Below are positions 63,850 to 64,000 of a DNA stretch of 64,000 nucleotides, piece after piece. The stretch comes from Flavobacterium fragile (lineage in GTDB: Bacteria; Bacteroidota; Bacteroidia; Flavobacteriales; Flavobacteriaceae). The stretch spans positions 372,001 through 436,000 of the forward strand of contig NZ_JAMLJN010000002.1 in assembly GCF_023634865.1 (NCBI RefSeq), in the 5' to 3' direction. The translations under genes were made by a program, and so were the position numbers. The notes beneath the pieces are model-generated. The model had not been told where the DNA came from, did no database searches, and was given only the letters and a program-made list of their open reading frames with translations. How positions within the stretch are numbered: position 1 is the stretch's first letter; the number at the start of each line of letters is the position of its first letter.

Positions 63850-64000
63850 TTATTCTTCTTTATCGTTCAAATTTTCTTCATTCCCTATTTTTTCATCGCT
63901 TAAAATATTGAAGGTAGGTTCTAAAAACTCTTGCTGATTGGCTAGTTTTTTGTTCAATGTTAGTACCAATGAAGGGAGTAAAACTAAATTAGATAACATC
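63850..64000 (-). CDS. MMPL/RND-family exporter, C-terminal fragment (start off window)
   Basis: A frame open to the window edge ends at a TAA at 63852-63850. The visible 50 residues comprise the end of a final transmembrane helix (NLVLLPSLVLTLNKKLANQQ) and an acidic tail ending LNDKEE. The helix end resembles the last helix of MMPL-type RND exporters in flavobacteria, often found next to asnS. Family assignment from so few residues is tentative. Confidence 0.55.
   Translation of the reverse strand, partial: MLSNLVLLPSLVLTLNKKLANQQEFLEPTFNILSDEKIGNEENLNDKEE

Overview
The window is a contiguous piece of a low-GC chromosome from the family Flavobacteriaceae, most likely Flavobacterium or a close relative. 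Four things support this: Bacteroidetes-type promoters (TTG, a 17-23 bp spacer, TAnnTTTG) in front of many genes; marker genes such as a DUF4270 lipoprotein, a PorT-like outer-membrane protein and an SDR-type threonine dehydrogenase; an atpDC pair apart from the other ATP synthase genes; and gene neighbourhoods familiar from that family. There is no rRNA, CRISPR array, prophage or classical insertion sequence, and no gene-free stretch longer than about 300 bp.

Layout. 1-12440 (minus): a complete-order complex I operon, nuoA to nuoN, cut by the window edge inside nuoN; its NuoG ends after the iron-sulfur domains. 12580-16894: an accessory-looking stretch with a 2-oxoglutarate/Fe(II) oxygenase, a REP-like palindromic element, a Sad-like aldehyde dehydrogenase, a DUF559 nuclease gene enclosed in near-perfect 38-bp inverted repeats, an NTF2-like lipoprotein, and a membrane protein paired with a lipoprotein-type truncated haemoglobin. 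16946-22883: threonine dehydrogenase, a lipoprotein-mfd pair, and a DUF2975/HTH pair. 22886-27659 (minus): panC-panD-flippase-like-pseudo-esterase-radA, apparently one operon. 27767-34159: a glycogen-synthase-like protein with only the N-terminal domain, the DUF4270 lipoprotein, glmS, then atpD-atpC. 34208-37577: a MocR-type regulator that lacks the PLP lysine, divergent from a TonB-dependent receptor, with a palindromic operator between them. 37653-41413: cold-shock protein, aspS, TlpA-like thioredoxin, MORN-type protein. 41474-47696 (minus): tetR-tolC-adaptor-RND efflux operon with an operator inside its promoter. 47835-50333: polyprenyl synthase with a small partner, a lipoprotein, a beta-barrel. 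50449-55817: sucA-sucB and an MFS transporter. 55818-64000: aspartic protease, tatD-acyltransferase-ansA, tRNA-Ser(GGA), PorT-like protein, PAP2-like protein, rpoN, asnS and the end of an MMPL/RND exporter.

Most genes are housekeeping: respiration (nuo, sucAB, atpDC), translation (aspS, asnS, tRNA-Ser), cofactor and envelope synthesis (panCD, glmS, prenyl synthase) and DNA repair (mfd, radA). The most unusual signal is the DUF559 nuclease cassette at 14676-15200. Its two ends differ at one base, which falls in the loop of a hairpin, so it looks like a minimal mobile or structure-selected unit. Other points of interest are the REP-like element at 13222-13325, several protein families that have lost catalytic residues, and short periodic repeats in several operon gaps.
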